From contig JAHBBC010000001.1 in assembly GCA_019915015.1 (NCBI GenBank), positions 4,154,001 to 4,218,000 of the forward strand: DNA of 64,000 nucleotides, written 5' to 3'. Positions 61,676-64,000 of the stretch are shown here, piece after piece (positions within the stretch are counted from its first letter, which is position 1; each line of letters begins with the position of its first letter). This DNA comes from Auriscalpium vulgare. Its lineage: Eukaryota > Basidiomycota > Agaricomycetes > Russulales > Auriscalpiaceae. The notes under the pieces were generated by a model. It worked only from the letters and a program-made list of their open reading frames with translations. It ran no database searches and was not told where the DNA came from. Made by a program: the position numbers and the translations under genes.

Positions 61676-62920
61676 CCCCGCCCGCAAGAGCATCCCTCGG
61701 AGTATACCGCGGAGCCAGCACGCGGGCTGAAACGACAGAGACAAGTGACTGTAGAGGAGGTCGAGGACGAATACATGCTTACCATGAAGGAAACGAAATG
61801 GGCCCCACCAGATGGTCCAGTAATGGAACCGAGCGAGGACGGTTGTACGCGGGAGGCGGAGCCGCCGACGGAGCGAGATGAGCGTGCGACGCGCCCGCGA
61901 CCCGCTAGTAAGGCAGAGTCCATGCCTACTGAGGAGCGACGTAAACGACGAGACAGATGGATGAAAGAGTTCGAAGACGTACTCGCTGGGGTGCCCCCGC
62001 GTTTGCCACCGTTGAGAGAAGTCAACCATCGAATACCTATAATTGACAAGGATAAATCATACCATTATCGGTTGCCGAGATGCCCTGACGCCATGAAGCC
62101 GCAACTCATGGAGAAAATCAGGTTGTATTCCGGGGCTGGATGGTGGGAACCTACGACATCCAACCAGGCCGCACCACTATTATGCATACCGAAGAAATCC
62201 GGTAAATTACGCACTGTAGTTGATTGCAGAGAACGAAACGATAACACAGTGCGAGACGTCACGCCGTTCCCGGACCAGGACCACATCCGCATGGATGTGG
62301 CACGGGCAAAGTACCGGTCAAAAATAGACATGTCGAACGCGTATGAGCAAATACGCATAGTGCCAGAGGATGTACGACATACCGCATTTGCGACCGTGTA
62401 CGGAACGTACTTAAGCTGGGTAATGCAGCAGGGAGATTGTAACGCCCCCGCTACATTCCAGCGACTCGTCACTGCGATTTTCCGCGATTTTATTGGAAGA
62501 TTCGTCCATGTTTACCTAGACGACATTTTCATATACAGTGATACAGCGGAGGAGCATGAAACGCACCTGCGTAGCGTACTGCAGAGACTTCGAGAAGCGG
62601 AACTATACCTCGAAAAGGAGAAATGCGACCTCTACTCGGAGAGGATGGACTGCCTGGGTCACGTAGTTGACAACGCAGGACTCCACGCAGACGCGGATAA
62701 AATGGCACGAGTGAGAGAATGGAGAACCCCACGGAATTATCACGACGTACAAAAATTCCTAGGGCTGGTGCAATATCTTGCGCACTTCATGCCCGACGTC
62801 ACTGCGTACACGGGCCCACTTGCGGCAATCTCGAAGAACGGAAATCAATTTACATGGAGACCTTTACATGAGCGATGTTTCGGGATGATCAAGGCTCTTG
62901 CGTGTAAACGCCGGTATTGA
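61673..62920 (+). CDS. Second Ty3/gypsy reverse transcriptase
   Basis: Same frame as gag-protease after UGA; the first ATG is at 61774. RT motifs: PLLCIPKKSGKLRTVVDCRE, KIDMSNAYEQIRIVPEDVRH, TYLSWVMQQGDCNAPATF and the catalytic YLDDIFIYSD near 62515, followed by the thumb/connection (KFLGLVQYLAHFMPDVTAYT). A stop at 62918 arises from a 1-nt deficit at the A-run 62906-62908; homology resumes in the next frame. Confidence 0.85.
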   Translation, partial: LPRPQEHPSEYTAEPARGLKRQRQVTVEEVEDEYMLTMKETKWAPPDGPVMEPSEDGCTREAEPPTERDERATRPRPASKAESMPTEERRKRRDRWMKEFEDVLAGVPPRLPPLREVNHRIPIIDKDKSYHYRLPRCPDAMKPQLMEKIRLYSGAGWWEPTTSNQAAPLLCIPKKSGKLRTVVDCRERNDNTVRDVTPFPDQDHIRMDVARAKYRSKIDMSNAYEQIRIVPEDVRHTAFATVYGTYLSWVMQQGDCNAPATFQRLVTAIFRDFIGRFVHVYLDDIFIYSDTAEEHETHLRSVLQRLREAELYLEKEKCDLYSERMDCLGHVVDNAGLHADADKMARVREWRTPRNYHDVQKFLGLVQYLAHFMPDVTAYTGPLAAISKNGNQFTWRPLHERCFGMIKALACKRRY

Positions 62921-64000
62921 AGCCCATCGACGCAAAGAACCCAGAACCGATATGGGTCATTTGTGACGCCTCGGCATCGGGAGTTGGGGCGATGTACGGC
63001 CAGGGCGCGACTTGGCAGACGTGCCGCCCCGCAGGATTCATGTCTAAGAAATTCACGACCGCTCAGCACAATTACCGTGTATTCGAGATGGAAACGATAG
63101 CAATACTCGAAGCCCTGCTCAAGTGGGAGGATAAACTTCTGGGGAACCGAATACGAATTGTAACTGACCACAAAGCACTTGAGTTCTTCAAGACTCAGCG
63201 TCGACTCTCCAGTCGGCAAGCACGCTGGATGGAGTTCATGAGTAGATTCGATTTCGAAATATCATACGTGAAGGGAGAACTCAATAAAGTCGCCGACGCA
63301 CTGTCGCGATACTACGAGAGCGACACCTGGGAGGATATACATCCTCAAGGGGAATTCGTCAGTGTGGACTCTAGACTCGACCCAGAGGGAGAGGACTTAC
63401 CCTGGACCAGATTTGTCGAAATCCGAGCGATGAGAACCGAGGTCGAGAGACGAGAACGCTTGGGCAAACCCAAGCAGCGACCTCTGGCTGAAGGAATAGA
63501 GGAGAGACGCGAGGAGGCGCAGGAATTGGCACAGGGAGCGGAGATCATAAGCAGAAATGCCGCCCGTCCAGACGACGGCGACCTGCGAGTTATCGACGCA
63601 ACTCAGCGTGGACCTCCGCTGAATAAACGAATGGATGAATCACAAGGATTCCTGGACGACGTGAGAGCAGCGTACGCGCTAGACCCGCTATTCAGCAAGG
63701 TCATAGAGCGACCTCAGGAGCACTCTGCGTTCTCAGTGGAGAACGGGCTCATCTATACGAAGAATCGAGCCGGGGACAAAGTCATTGGCGTACCCGGGGT
63801 GGTAACGCGGAGACGTCGACTCACCGAACGTATTATCGATCAAGCGCACACGGTACTAGGCCATCTGGGTGCCCAGAAGACCGCAGAGTACGTGCGTCGA
63901 TATTACTGGTGGCCTCGAGTTGGGCAGGACGTGGAGAAGTATTGTAAGTCTTGCGGGACGTGCCAGACAACGAAACCACGCACCCAGCTAGTCCAAGGAC
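62908..64000 (+). CDS. Second Ty3/gypsy RNase H and integrase N-terminus (partial)
   Basis: Open from 62908 to the window end in the -1 frame relative to RT. RNase H residues: Asp in VICDASASGVGAMYG, Glu in RVFEMETIAILEALL, Asp in RIVTDHKALEFF and Asp in NKVADALSRY. After a charged linker comes the integrase His/Cys finger (AHTVLGHLGAQKTAEYVRRY ... CKSCGTCQ). The catalytic core lies beyond the window. Confidence 0.85.

Larger units (their letters stand above)
57648..64000 (+). mobile_element. Second Ty3/gypsy retrotransposon, truncated by the window edge
   Basis: Starts at about TGTAAGGGGAGTC (57648) beside the kinase-like gene and continues past 64000. Gag, protease, RT, RNase H and the integrase zinc finger occur in Ty3 order. 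It differs from the 18403 element in gag, in a canonical DSGS protease and in YLDDIF RT, so it is a separate lineage. Carries at least two single-base frameshifts. Confidence 0.85.

Overview
The window reads as a filamentous basidiomycete, probably an Agaricomycete. Host genes carry many GT-AG introns of about 50-60 nt, there is a tandem array of Mx/dynamin-like GTPases, and the repeats are Ty3/gypsy, Ngaro-type tyrosine-recombinase and Ulp1-bearing DNA transposons. I cannot name a genus from sequence alone.

Layout. 71-4588 (-) is one transposase gene fusing a Ulp1-like cysteine protease to a BED/hAT transposase; its termini are not resolved. 5222-8231, 8799-12205 and 13612-36277 (all -) are three tandem dynamin-like GTPases, with a decayed relic at 12468-13460. 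The third is split by a nested insertion. A Ngaro-like retrotransposon (14482-34147) sits inside one of its introns, and a 14.6 kb Ty3/gypsy element (18403-32992, 852-bp LTRs, 4-bp TSD) interrupts the Ngaro recombinase gene. A GET1-like gene (36799-37505, +) and malate synthase (38385-40219, +) follow as intact host genes. About 3 kb without a confident gene leads into a helical-bundle/kinase-like gene (about 43215-57647, +). This gene is broken in an exon by a second Ngaro copy (44876-56816), itself broken by a 6.86 kb DNA transposon (47925-54784; 32-bp TIRs, 8-bp TSD) with Ulp1 and P-element-like features. A second Ty3/gypsy element starts at about 57648 and runs off the right edge.

Most notable points. 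(1) Both Ngaro copies keep gag-like and RT genes in one frame separated by a single UAG, followed six bases later by the same 9-bp-arm hairpin, which looks like a stop-readthrough signal. (2) The large Ty3 element carries three antisense, intron-containing genes between pol and the 3' LTR. Two of them are paralogues with identical first-exon length and intron position, and the segments are bounded by three copies of an 18-bp polypurine-tract-like motif. (3) Two DNA transposons with different transposase cores carry related N-terminal Ulp1 proteases. (4) The Ngaro insertion turned a 56-nt dynamin intron into a 19.7 kb one while leaving both splice sites. (5) The right-hand Ty3 element has UGA-CUA between protease and RT in one frame, a known leaky stop context.
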